Below, one piece after another: positions 1-7,817 of a stretch of DNA of 32,071 nucleotides (within the stretch, counting starts at the first letter, position 1; each line of letters starts with the position of its first letter). The stretch lies in NCBI GenBank assembly GCA_045130235.1, contig JBGUPJ010000012.1:1-32071 (forward strand), given 5' to 3'. This stretch comes from UBA1756 sp045130235 (GTDB taxonomy: Bacteria; Bacteroidota; Bacteroidia; Bacteroidales; WCHB1-69). The notes under the pieces were generated by a model. That model saw nothing but the letters and a program-made list of their open reading frames with translations. It was not told the DNA's origin and did no database searches. A program made the position numbers and the translations under genes.

Positions 1-2622
1 CTCCAACCGTTCAGGGTGGTTGAACACCGGCAGGAAAAGGTCGTTCTGACCATCGCCGTTCGGGGTGAAGGCGTTGGGCACATGCACTACCTCCTCGCAA
101 TCCTCCACCTCTATGGTCACGCTGGCATCCGCTTCGGTGCAGGCATTATATACATGCACGCTGTAGGTGCCGGAGGTGGTCACCTCGTGGGTGGGGGCGG
201 TGGTGCCGTCGTGCCACAGGTAGTGGCTGTAGGGTGTGGTGGCATCCAGCGTGTAGGGGCGGTCGGAGCAAACGGCGGTGTCGGGACCGAGGTCTATCTG
301 CAAATCGTACAGATAGGTCACATCAATGGTATCGCTCACGCCGGTGCAGCCATCGGTTACCACCACCCAGTAGCGGCCGTCATCGATGACGGTATAGGTG
401 GTGTTGGTGCTGGAATCCTGCCACATGTAGTTGGCGGGGTGCTGCTGGGTGGCATCGAGCAACAGTGTGGCCAGCTCACACATCAGGGTGTCGTTGCCGA
501 AGTCCACGTACAGCGGGTCGTCGTAGAAGCGGACCTGTATGGTGGTGCTGTCGGAGCCGCAGGCATTGTCGATGCGCACGGTGTAGTCGCCCTCCTCTTG
601 TGGAGTGAAAGTGGAGTCGGTGGTACCGTCGCTCCAGTGGTAGAAGCCAAACATGTCGCACTGTGCGGTGATAGAGGCCCCACGGCATATGATGGTGTCG
701 GCAGGCAAATATAGGTGTGGGTGCAGCACCACGTACATGGTGTCGATGAGCGTGTCGGGGCAATATTTCTCCACAACCATAGTGAAATGGAGTGTGTCAA
801 CAAACGATAACGGGAACAGAAGCGTGTCAGGTTCGAAAAGAGTGAAGGTACTGTCCTCGATGGTCCATGTAATGGGGTAATTCTCACAGTTGCCCTCGGT
901 ATAGACCTGCAGGGTATCGTTGGCGCAGAAGGTGGTCACACCCACTCCTATGCTCGGGCGTATGGCCGGCAGGTCATAGGTACACCCCGAATTATACACG
1001 GTGCAACAAGTAAAAACTTGATCAGAATACTGTAGGAATGGGCGAACTTCAAGCAAATACGCAGAAACCCCATTCTCATTTTCTATCTTAACTATTTCAG
1101 GAATATTCTCTCTGAAAACGATCTCCGCAATATAATACCTCCCCACTTGAGGATCATCTATCACAAATACCGTGTCAGGAATTAACTCGCCATTGACATA
1201 CGTAGTAAAACGTCCTTCTGGAGAAGTGGAAATGTAGATATCAAGAGCTTGTTCACCCAATGAGTAATCATACGGCTGTATCGGGAAAATAGCTTCTTTT
1301 ACCTGATTATCAGCATACGGTAGCTGAAGAACAGGTGTGGTAATATATTGGATAGAAGTATGAGGTGGGGTAGACAACACAGCAGCTTCTCCAGCCACCA
1401 GAGGATTTCTGCTATAAAAATATCTTGGCAAACCATCAAATTGTTCAACATGATTTGAGTATCTGTAAATAAAGGGAGGACGGTAACATACAGTGTTTTC
1501 AGTGAGCGTATTGACGGTGCCACTTACTGGGGATACGTAATGAACAACATTGTGACTGAGCATCGGGCTGTCGTCATTATTATCGCAGTGGACCGAACAC
1601 ATATTACCCTTAATTTTGTCATAGAAACTATATAGGGTTAAAACATCCTTGCCCAACAAATTCGGGTGGAAGGGTGCTATTGCTTCTAACATAAGCTGGA
1701 ACCCATAAAATGTCCTGTGCGAGAAAACCGATACTTTCTTGCAATTCGTATGAATACCCACTTGAACTTCGTAGGGAGAATCCATCAAAAAAATCGGTCC
1801 TTGGGCGGATGAAATCATAGGGATTACAAGCACTTCTCCCCTGCGGAGGGTATGTGTTTGGTCTGGAATCCATACAATATCTTCTGGTCTTGTGTCTTCT
1901 GACATGAATGACAATGCCTCAAAATGGCCTTCAACCATCACTTCTGTATTATCCTCATGGGCAATAACGAGATAGGATTGAGAGAGAGTTTTGTTATTTG
2001 CTTGAGTGGGGTAAGAAAAATTTTCACAACCCAAATAGTCGTTCTGCGTACCTTGAAGACCAACCACAGTATAGGGGAGTGCAAAATCTTCCAGTCCTGT
2101 CTGTATGGGTGGAATCTGAAATTTTTGCGGGACTATTTTCAAAGGATAGTTGTCGTTGCGCCACCATTGGAGCGGTTTTCTTGTAATAAGATAGGCATAG
2201 ACCTCGCAATCTGTATGGACATAAACGCCTTTGGCTTGTGGATTCTGAGAGAAATAGCACATGATTTCTTCTTCAGGCACTTTTATTTCCACAATGTGGT
2301 CTGGCTCAACTGTGAAGTCGTAATGCCAGCCCGTATTGGGATTCTCTACATAACCGTTACACGGTGTATTGCCCACAACTTGAATGTATGCAGTATCGGC
2401 ATAGTTATCAGGTTCGTATAAATGCTCAGCAAAATATGACTCCATCTGCTGGAAATACTGTTCAAAAGTGCCATATCCGACTTGTGCATACACATCATAC
2501 GAAGCCACCACATCTGTCAACCAGAAGTCCGTGCCAGCATTGGTCTGCTCATGCTGCGGCTGTTGGGCACACAAGGGGAGCACGATGCATATCAGCAGCA
2601 AGAAATTCAGAAGGCGGCGCAT
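1..2622 (-). CDS. Secreted T9SS type B cargo protein, IgGFc-binding-like, 3' end cut by window edge
   Basis: A single open frame of 874 codons runs from ATG at 2622 to base 1 without a stop, so the C terminus lies outside the window. The N terminus is a clean signal peptide (MRRLLNFLLLICIVLPLCAQ). The mature protein starts with NAGTDFWLT, resembling the opening of IgGFc-binding-like domains found in many Bacteroidetes surface proteins, and a YLVIAHEDNTEV stretch further on fits the same family. Around residues 655-840 there are three Ig-like repeats of the form Y-x-W-x-D-[GS], each ending in a Cys-containing strand. From about residue 848, VPNAFTPNGDGQNDLF is the typical start of the gliding-motility-associated C-terminal (CHU_C, T9SS type B) domain. 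The protein is therefore probably exported by T9SS and anchored or released at the surface. Its ligand is unknown. Bases 1 to about 1000 are visibly more GC-rich than the 5' part. The frame and signals are certain; the IgGFc assignment is family-level inference. Confidence 0.85.
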   Translation of the reverse strand, partial: MRRLLNFLLLICIVLPLCAQQPQHEQTNAGTDFWLTDVVASYDVYAQVGYGTFEQYFQQMESYFAEHLYEPDNYADTAYIQVVGNTPCNGYVENPNTGWHYDFTVEPDHIVEIKVPEEEIMCYFSQNPQAKGVYVHTDCEVYAYLITRKPLQWWRNDNYPLKIVPQKFQIPPIQTGLEDFALPYTVVGLQGTQNDYLGCENFSYPTQANNKTLSQSYLVIAHEDNTEVMVEGHFEALSFMSEDTRPEDIVWIPDQTHTLRRGEVLVIPMISSAQGPIFLMDSPYEVQVGIHTNCKKVSVFSHRTFYGFQLMLEAIAPFHPNLLGKDVLTLYSFYDKIKGNMCSVHCDNNDDSPMLSHNVVHYVSPVSGTVNTLTENTVCYRPPFIYRYSNHVEQFDGLPRYFYSRNPLVAGEAAVLSTPPHTSIQYITTPVLQLPYADNQVKEAIFPIQPYDYSLGEQALDIYISTSPEGRFTTYVNGELIPDTVFVIDDPQVGRYYIAEIVFRENIPEIVKIENENGVSAYLLEVRPFLQYSDQVFTCCTVYNSGCTYDLPAIRPSIGVGVTTFCANDTLQVYTEGNCENYPITWTIEDSTFTLFEPDTLLFPLSFVDTLHFTMVVEKYCPDTLIDTMYVVLHPHLYLPADTIICRGASITAQCDMFGFYHWSDGTTDSTFTPQEEGDYTVRIDNACGSDSTTIQVRFYDDPLYVDFGNDTLMCELATLLLDATQQHPANYMWQDSSTNTTYTVIDDGRYWVVVTDGCTGVSDTIDVTYLYDLQIDLGPDTAVCSDRPYTLDATTPYSHYLWHDGTTAPTHEVTTSGTYSVHVYNACTEADASVTIEVEDCEEVVHVPNAFTPNGDGQNDLFLPVFNHPERLE

Positions 2623-2646
2623 GGCACAAACTTTGTAAATGAGGTG

Positions 2647-2678
2647 CAAAAGTACAAAATATTTGTTAGGGAATACAA
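2647..2678 (-). promoter_or_regulatory. Bacteroidetes-type promoter of the leftward secreted-protein gene
   Basis: On the minus strand TACTTTTG (2647-2654) matches the -7 element TAnnTTTG, and a TTG at 2676-2678 lies 21 bases upstream, suitable for the -33 element. The start codon at 2622 is about 25 bases downstream. Confidence 0.6.
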
Positions 2679-2809
2679 TGCTGTTTGAGAAAATGTTGCC
2701 TAAGTATTTAATTATGGAACATTTTCTCTAAAATATGTAGGAGAAAAGGAAACTGGGAGAGTTGCTTTGTGTAATCGTTTCCTATGATGTCCATCTTATA
2801 ATCACACTT

Positions 2810-2832
2810 TAAAAAAAGTCGTAATTCCGACT
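2810..2832 (-). terminator. Weak terminator-like hairpin downstream of yraN
   Basis: AGTCG and CGACT (2817-2821 and 2828-2832) form a 5-bp stem with a 6-base loop. On the minus strand it is followed by a run of seven T. The stem is short, so this is a tentative terminator of the small-ORF/yraN transcript. Confidence 0.35.
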
Positions 2833-2901
2833 ATTAAAAAAATGAAATCTGTGGTAAAACACAAATAAATTTAATTTTGAAAACAAGGGATTAAAATTTC
2901 A

Positions 2902-2943
2902 CCTTTCCATTTTCAATTTTCCGTTTTCAGTTTTCCGTTTTCA
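2902..2943 (-). repeat. Three tandem 14-bp units beginning on the yraN stop codon
   Basis: Read on the minus strand, the units are TGAAAACGGAAAAC, TGAAAACGGAAAAT and TGAAAATGGAAAGG. The TGA of the first unit is the stop codon of the YraN gene. The same 14-mer starts on the stop codon of manA at 13358. Confidence 0.75.
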
Positions 2944-3303
2944 CCATCTTGGCTTGTAGGCATCGGCGATGTGCTCCAGCTGCGGCCCCTGCGGGGTGGT
3001 CACCACCGTGATGATGTCGAACCGCACATCGTAGGTGTACTGGTTGCGCACCACATAGCTGTTGGCGGCACGGATGATGTTGCGCTGCTTCTGCGCATTC
3101 ACCGAGGTCTCCGGCGCGGTGAGACTGTTGCTCGACCGCGTCTTCACCTCCACAAACACCAGCGTGTCATCCTTCAGCGCAATCACATCCACCTCCAAAT
3201 GGCCGAACCTCCAGTTCGTCTCCAAAATCGTATAACCCTTGTCTAATAAATACTGCTTGGCCAGCATCTCTCCCGACTGGCCCGTCATCTGTTTTTCTGT
3301 CAT
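2941..3303 (-). CDS. yraN: YraN family protein (UPF0102), predicted endonuclease-like
   Basis: The 120-residue product has the usual length and motifs of the YraN/UPF0102 family, which has a restriction-endonuclease-like (PD-(D/E)xK) fold. Visible motifs are an N-terminal GE-xx-A segment (residues 11-15), LEVDVIA (about 37-43) supplying the acidic residue, and FVEVKTR (about 50-56) supplying the E-x-K pair. A C-terminal segment ending in DAYKPRW is also typical. The cellular role is not established; links to DNA repair or recombination are by fold only. It lies 14 bases downstream of a 51-codon ORF and probably shares the promoter at 3537-3566. Its TGA stop is the first codon of a 14-bp repeat array. 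The family call is firm, the biochemical function is not. Confidence 0.88.
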   Translation of the reverse strand: MTEKQMTGQSGEMLAKQYLLDKGYTILETNWRFGHLEVDVIALKDDTLVFVEVKTRSSNSLTAPETSVNAQKQRNIIRAANSYVVRNQYTYDVRFDIITVVTTPQGPQLEHIADAYKPRW

Positions 3304-3317
3304 CGTATTAGAATATT

Positions 3318-3473
3318 TTAAGTGATATTTTTCCTCTTGAGTACCCGTACCTTCCTGACATTATTCACGAGAATAGTCAACACCGCGCACAGCATTTGCG
3401 CGGCGGCTTCAATAATTTTACGGGAATCATCCATCAAAGTTCCCAGGAACGGTTTGCTAAGTTTTTGTTTCAT
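3318..3473 (-). CDS. Unrecognised 51-residue basic protein upstream of yraN
   Basis: ATG at 3473 to TAA at 3318 encodes 51 residues starting MKQKLSKPFLGTLMDDSRKI. The middle (about residues 20-39) is a hydrophobic or amphipathic helix and the C terminus is strongly basic (RKVRVLKRK). I do not recognise a family. Support for it being real: a near-perfect promoter (3537-3566, TTG-N19-TAATTTTG) sits about 65 bases upstream, its third positions are GC-rich within an otherwise AT-rich stretch, and it ends 14 bases before yraN. It could be a membrane-associated or nucleic-acid-binding small protein, or merely leader sequence. Confidence 0.4.
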   Translation of the reverse strand: MKQKLSKPFLGTLMDDSRKIIEAAAQMLCAVLTILVNNVRKVRVLKRKNIT

Positions 3474-3536
3474 AATTCTTTCATCATTTAGTTAATATTT
3501 AGCGATTATACAAGTCTGACAAAGCAAACAATGCCG

Positions 3537-3566
3537 CAAAATTACAAATAAATCTTAAAATTACAA
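3537..3566 (-). promoter_or_regulatory. Promoter upstream of the small ORF and yraN
   Basis: On the minus strand TTG (3564-3566) is followed after 19 bases by TAATTTTG (3537-3544), an excellent match to the Bacteroidetes -33/-7 consensus. It lies between the hydrogenase operon terminator and the small ORF, so the small ORF and yraN form their own transcript. Confidence 0.65.
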
Positions 3567-3584
3567 AATTAAACGTAAAATTAT

Positions 3585-3627
3585 GGCAAAAACAACCCCG
3601 CCCCCATCTTTCGACGAGGGCGGGGTT
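3585..3627 (-). terminator. Rho-independent terminator of the hydrogenase operon
   Basis: AACCCCGCCC (3594-3603) and GGGCGGGGTT (3618-3627) form a perfect 10-bp GC-rich stem with a 14-base loop. Leftward transcription then meets GTTGTTTTTG. It lies about 57 bases past the hydC stop. Confidence 0.85.
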
Positions 3628-3683
3628 CGGTTTCATTGTTGAGACGTGCCATGGCGCGTCTCAACGGATGATGGGTCACGGAA

Positions 3684-4175
3684 TTACTCCATGTTGCGGT
3701 ATTCGTCAACAATACCCTTGATGTCGGCGGGGGTGAGACGGCCATAGACCTTGTCGCCAACCATGGCAACAGGTGCCAGACCGCAAGCGCCCACGCAACG
3801 CAGACAGGTCAGAGAGAACTTGCCGTCGGGAGTGGTCTGACCCACCTCGAGGTTGAGTTCTTTCTTGAAGGCATCCAAAACCTTCTCAGCGCCACGCACG
3901 TAGCAAGCCGTGCCCAAGCATACGCTGATCGGGTATTTGCCCTTCGGGGTCATGGTGAAGAATGCGTAGAATGAAACCACACCGTAAACCTTGGCGGTCG
4001 GAATGTGCAGACATTCAGCAATCAACTCCTGGACCTCAGCGGGAAGATAACCCAAGAAGTCCTGCGTCTGATGCAACACGTTGATCAATTCACCGGGATC
4101 ATTGTTGAATTTGTTGCAGATGTCAATGACTTTGGCTCTGACATCCTTGTTCAATTTGATGATAATCTTATCCAT
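3684..4175 (-). CDS. hydC: NuoE-like [2Fe-2S] subunit of NADH-linked [FeFe] hydrogenase (HydC/HndA type)
   Basis: This 163-residue protein is a complete NuoE/24-kDa-type thioredoxin-fold [2Fe-2S] subunit. The four cluster ligands are C86 and C91 (CLGTAC) and C127 and C131 (CVGAC), preceded by the helical N-terminal domain usual in NuoE (around HQTQDFLGYLP). In HydABC and HndABCD enzymes this subunit relays electrons beside the NuoF-like flavin subunit. It is the last gene of the operon, 26 bases after hydA, and is followed by a strong terminator. Membrane NADH dehydrogenase is an unlikely alternative because the neighbours are hydrogenase genes. The complex is expected in the cytoplasm. Confidence 0.92.
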   Translation of the reverse strand: MDKIIIKLNKDVRAKVIDICNKFNNDPGELINVLHQTQDFLGYLPAEVQELIAECLHIPTAKVYGVVSFYAFFTMTPKGKYPISVCLGTACYVRGAEKVLDAFKKELNLEVGQTTPDGKFSLTCLRCVGACGLAPVAMVGDKVYGRLTPADIKGIVDEYRNME

Positions 4176-4201
4176 TTTTTGAAACTTTCTTGATTACTAA
4201 A

Positions 4202-5989
4202 TTATTTTTCCAAATCAACCTCAACCGTCGTCTGTCTGTCGAAGTAGTGCGTGTGCAACAGTTCGTGTGACTTGTGGCCGCACGGCTCGCCAAGATATTC
4301 TTTGTAAATAGCCTGGATAGACGGGTTTTCGTGAGATTTACGGATGGGCATTTCGCGGTCAGCGCGGTAGATGGCCTCCCAACGAGCCTTGATGATGTCG
4401 CTGTTACCGTGGTGCAACGGCTGACCACCACCGTCGATACAGCCGCCGGGGCAGGCCATGATCTCGATGGCGTGGAACTGACACTTGCCAGCCTTGATGT
4501 CCTCTAACAGCTTGCGGGCGTTGTGCAGACCGTGAGCGATACCGATGTTGAGCTTCAAGCCGTCAACGTCGATGGTAGCGCTACGCACACCTTCCAAACC
4601 ACGGAGTTCCTCGAAGTCGATCTTCGGGAGCTGCTTCTTGGTGATGACCTCGTAAGCAGTACGGACGGCAGCTTCGATCACACCGCCAGTGGTACCGAAG
4701 ATGACAGCAGCACCGGTGGATTCGCCGAGCGGGCTGTCGAAGTCGATGGGTTCGAGAGCGTTGAAGTCGATGTTGGCCATCTTGATGAGGCGTGCCAACT
4801 CGCGGGTGGAGATGGAGTAATCGACATCGGGATTGCCGTTGACTTTGAACTCGTCGCGGCTGCATTCGTATTTCTTAGCCAAGCAAGGCATCACGGAAAC
4901 GCAGACCATATCTTCGCGTTTGCAGTTGATCTTCTCAGCAAAGTACGATTTGGCGATGGCGCCGAACATCTGCTGGGGAGATTTTGCGGTGGACGGAAGG
5001 TCGCGCATATCCGGGAACTGGTGCTCGAAGAAGTTGACCCAAGCGGGGCAGCAGGAGGTGAGGATCGGGAGCGGAACGCTCTTGTCGCCACCGAGATATT
5101 TGGTGAGACGGCCGATGAGCTCGGTACCCTCTTCCATGATCGTTAAGTCAGCGCTCCAGTCAGTGTCAAACACATAGTCGAAGCCGAGAGCCTTGAGAGC
5201 GGCGGCCAGCTTGCCAGTGACGATGCTGCCGGGTTCCATGCCGAACTCTTCGCCGAGGGCGACACGCACAGCGGGAGCCACCTGTACGACGGTCTTCTTG
5301 GTCGGGTCGGCGATGGCGCGGATGATCTTCGGAGTGTGGTCCACTTCGGTAAGAGCGCCCACGGGGCAAACGGCGACACACTGACCGCAGAAGGTACAGG
5401 GTGACAGTTCGAGGTGCTGGTTGAAAGCGGTGGAAACCACTGCCGGGAAGCCACGTTCGATAGCGGAAAGGGCACCCACAGTCTGCATCTCGTTGCACAT
5501 GGTTTCGCAACGACGGCACATCACGCACTTGTTCATATCGCGGATGATAGACGGGGAGACCTCCACCTGATAGGTGGACTGCTCGTGACCTGCACCGACG
5601 AAGGGATTCTCGCGGATGCCGAAGCGGATGGCCAGAGCCTGGAGCTCGCAGTTACCGCTCTTGGCGCATTGCAAACAATCGTTCGGATGGTCGCTGAGGA
5701 TCAGCTCGAGGACGGTTTTGCGGGCGTTGATGACGCGGATGGAGTTGGTTCTCACGACCATGCCTTCCATACACTCGGTAACGCAGGCGGGAGCGAGGTT
5801 TCTGCGCTTCTCAACTTCGACGACGCAAATACGGCATCCACCAGGTTTGTTGTGGACGTCAAGGCCTTTGAATTCGAAGTGGCAAAGGGTCGGGATGTCG
5901 ATACCCATGCTTTGCGCGGCTTTAAGAATGGTAGTCCCTTTCGGAACTTCAACTTCTCTATTATCGATGGTTAATTTGATTGTATCCAT
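4202..5989 (-). CDS. hydA: [FeFe] hydrogenase catalytic subunit HydA
   Basis: The 595-residue catalytic subunit interconverts 2H+ plus electrons and H2. Domains in order: an N-terminal plant-type [2Fe-2S] domain (C36, C52, C55, C69); a His-ligated [4Fe-4S] cluster (H101, C105, C108, C114); a two-[4Fe-4S] ferredoxin domain (C155/C158/C161/C165 and C198/C201/C204/C208); then the H-cluster domain. All three H-cluster signatures are intact: TSCCPAW (311-317), MPCLAKKYE (367-375) and ACPGGCIDGGGQP (512-524). Expected H-cluster ligands are C314, C369, C513 and C517, with C313 as the proton-relay cysteine. The domain order matches trimeric/tetrameric NAD(P)-linked enzymes (group A3 type), not monomeric ferredoxin hydrogenases. 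It starts 14 bases after hydB. The HydEFG maturases needed to build the H-cluster are not in this window. Confidence 0.96.
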   Translation of the reverse strand: MDTIKLTIDNREVEVPKGTTILKAAQSMGIDIPTLCHFEFKGLDVHNKPGGCRICVVEVEKRRNLAPACVTECMEGMVVRTNSIRVINARKTVLELILSDHPNDCLQCAKSGNCELQALAIRFGIRENPFVGAGHEQSTYQVEVSPSIIRDMNKCVMCRRCETMCNEMQTVGALSAIERGFPAVVSTAFNQHLELSPCTFCGQCVAVCPVGALTEVDHTPKIIRAIADPTKKTVVQVAPAVRVALGEEFGMEPGSIVTGKLAAALKALGFDYVFDTDWSADLTIMEEGTELIGRLTKYLGGDKSVPLPILTSCCPAWVNFFEHQFPDMRDLPSTAKSPQQMFGAIAKSYFAEKINCKREDMVCVSVMPCLAKKYECSRDEFKVNGNPDVDYSISTRELARLIKMANIDFNALEPIDFDSPLGESTGAAVIFGTTGGVIEAAVRTAYEVITKKQLPKIDFEELRGLEGVRSATIDVDGLKLNIGIAHGLHNARKLLEDIKAGKCQFHAIEIMACPGGCIDGGGQPLHHGNSDIIKARWEAIYRADREMPIRKSHENPSIQAIYKEYLGEPCGHKSHELLHTHYFDRQTTVEVDLEK

Positions 5990-6003
5990 TTATTTATACT
6001 TTA

Positions 6004-7797
6004 TTATTTAATACTAATTGCGTTAAACTTACATTTCTCGTAGCAAGTGCCGCACTTGATACAAGCATTCTGATCGATTTCGTGCGGGTTCTTGACGGTG
6101 CCGTGGATAGCGCCAACCGGACATGCTCTTGCACAGGCGGTACATCCCTTGCACTTGTCAGGATCGATGACATATTGTTTCAACGCCTTGCACTGACCGG
6201 CGGGGCATTTCTTGTCAACAACGTGTGCCACGTACTCATCCCAGAAGTTGTCGATGGTGGACAACACCGGGTTCGGGGAGGTCTGACCCAAGCCGCAGAG
6301 AGCAGTGTCTTTGATGACGTGGGCGAGGTTACGCAATTCTTCAAGGTCTTCCATCGTGCCCTTGCCTTCGGTGATCTTCACGAGGATCTCGTGGAGACGC
6401 TTGTTACCGATACGGCAGGGTGAGCACTTACCGCAGGACTCTTCCACGGTGAACTCGAGGTAGAACTTGGCGACGGAAACCATACAGGAGGTTTCGTCCA
6501 TCACAATCATACCACCGGAGCCCATCATAGAGCCGGCAGCGATGAGGTTTTCGTAGTCGATCGGGGTGTCGAGGAACTTCTCGGTCAAGCAGCCGCCGGA
6601 GGGACCACCGGTCTGGACGGCTTTGAACTTCTTGCCGTTCTTGATACCGCCACCGATTTCGTAGATGACTTCGCGGAGGGTGATACCCATCGGAACCTCG
6701 ATCAAACCTACGTTGTTAATCTGGCCTGCCAATGCGAACACCTTCGTACCTTTGGATTTCTCGGTACCGATGGAGGAGAACCATTCCCAACCCTTGTTGA
6801 TGATAACCGGGATGTTGGCGAGGGTCTCGACGTTGTTCACGTTGGAGGGTTTCTTCATGTAACCTTCAACAGCCGGGAACGGCGGTTTGAAGGTGGGTTC
6901 GCCGCGGAGACCTTCCATAGAGTGGATGAGGGCGGTCTCTTCACCGCAGACGAATGCGCCGGCGCCGTAGCGGAGTTCGATATCGAAATCGAAGTCGGTG
7001 CCGAAGATGTTCTTGCCGAGGAGGCCGTATTCACGGGCCTGGGCGATAGCAATCTGCAGGCGGTGGATAGCCAGCGGGTACTCAGCGCGGATGTAAACCA
7101 AACCCTTGGTGGCGCCGATACAGAAACCGCCGATAGCCATAGCTTCGATGACGGTGTGCGGGTCACCTTCGAGGATGGAACGATCCATGAACGCACCCGG
7201 GTCACCCTCGTCGGCGTTGCAGATCATATATTTCTGGTCGGCCTTGTTGGGACGGCAGAGGCTCCACTTCATACCAGTGGGGAAGCCAGCGCCACCACGA
7301 CCGCGAAGGCCTGATTTCTTGATATCCTCGATGGTAGCTTCGGGATCATTTCTTTCGAGCACGCTGGCGAGAGCCTTGTAACCGTCGCGGGCGATGTACT
7401 CGTCGATGTTCTCGGGGTTGATGAAACCGCAGTTACGCAGAGCGATACGCATCTGTTTTTTGTAGAAGCCCATGTGTTTGGAGTCGGCTTTGTGCTCCTG
7501 GCTCTTGGGGTCGAGATAGAGGAGGCGTTCGACTTTTCTACCCTTGATGATATGCTCGTCGATGATCTCGCGGCAATCTTCGGGTTTCACCTGGGTGTAG
7601 AACGTGTTGTCGGGGAGCATCTTCACGATGGGGCCCTTTTCGCAGAAGCCGAAGCAGCCGGTACCCACGATCTGAACATCGTTCTCTAAATTTTTCTCCT
7701 TGAGGAGCTGTTCGAAATTCTCTTTAATCTTGGCGCTTTGGGAGGCGTGGCAACCCGTACCGCCGCAAATCAAGATATGGTATTTGTAATTAGCCAT
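6004..7797 (-). CDS. hydB: NuoF-like NADH- and FMN-binding subunit of [FeFe] hydrogenase (HydB/HndC type)
   Basis: The 597-residue diaphorase subunit should bind NAD(H) and FMN and pass electrons to HydA. It has an N-terminal thioredoxin-like [2Fe-2S] domain (C11, C16, C48, C52), then the NuoF core with glycine-rich nucleotide segments GRGGAGFPTGMKW (166-178), CNADEGDPGAF (193-203) and GAFVCGEETAL (280-290). The NuoF [4Fe-4S] cluster ligands are C455, C458, C461 and C501. A C-terminal extension adds two [4Fe-4S] clusters (C549/C552/C555/C559 and C579/C582/C585/C589), which distinguishes hydrogenase HydB subunits from respiratory NuoF. It is the second gene of the operon, 20 bases after the HndB-like gene. 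Whether the enzyme bifurcates electrons (NADH plus reduced ferredoxin) or uses NADH only cannot be read from the sequence. Confidence 0.95.
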   Translation of the reverse strand: MANYKYHILICGGTGCHASQSAKIKENFEQLLKEKNLENDVQIVGTGCFGFCEKGPIVKMLPDNTFYTQVKPEDCREIIDEHIIKGRKVERLLYLDPKSQEHKADSKHMGFYKKQMRIALRNCGFINPENIDEYIARDGYKALASVLERNDPEATIEDIKKSGLRGRGGAGFPTGMKWSLCRPNKADQKYMICNADEGDPGAFMDRSILEGDPHTVIEAMAIGGFCIGATKGLVYIRAEYPLAIHRLQIAIAQAREYGLLGKNIFGTDFDFDIELRYGAGAFVCGEETALIHSMEGLRGEPTFKPPFPAVEGYMKKPSNVNNVETLANIPVIINKGWEWFSSIGTEKSKGTKVFALAGQINNVGLIEVPMGITLREVIYEIGGGIKNGKKFKAVQTGGPSGGCLTEKFLDTPIDYENLIAAGSMMGSGGMIVMDETSCMVSVAKFYLEFTVEESCGKCSPCRIGNKRLHEILVKITEGKGTMEDLEELRNLAHVIKDTALCGLGQTSPNPVLSTIDNFWDEYVAHVVDKKCPAGQCKALKQYVIDPDKCKGCTACARACPVGAIHGTVKNPHEIDQNACIKCGTCYEKCKFNAISIK

Positions 7798-7817
7798 TCT
7801 GTAAATGTTTTTATGGG

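Larger units (their letters stand above)
2623..2940. other. AT-rich intergenic stretch between yraN and the secreted-protein gene
   Basis: About 318 bases without a credible gene. It holds a promoter at 2647-2654 for the leftward secreted-protein gene, a weak leftward terminator-like hairpin at 2810-2832 and most of a 14-bp tandem repeat at 2902-2943. Short overlapping reading frames here lack coding character. Confidence 0.6.

Noticed and set aside
16..714. A rightward Gly/Val/His-rich frame antisense to the first gene
   Set aside because: The product is low-complexity and repetitive; the opposite frame runs for 874 codons with a signal peptide and CHU_C start.
1924..2421. Rightward 165-codon frame within the first gene
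   Set aside because: Antisense to a supported signal-peptide protein and with no recognisable family.
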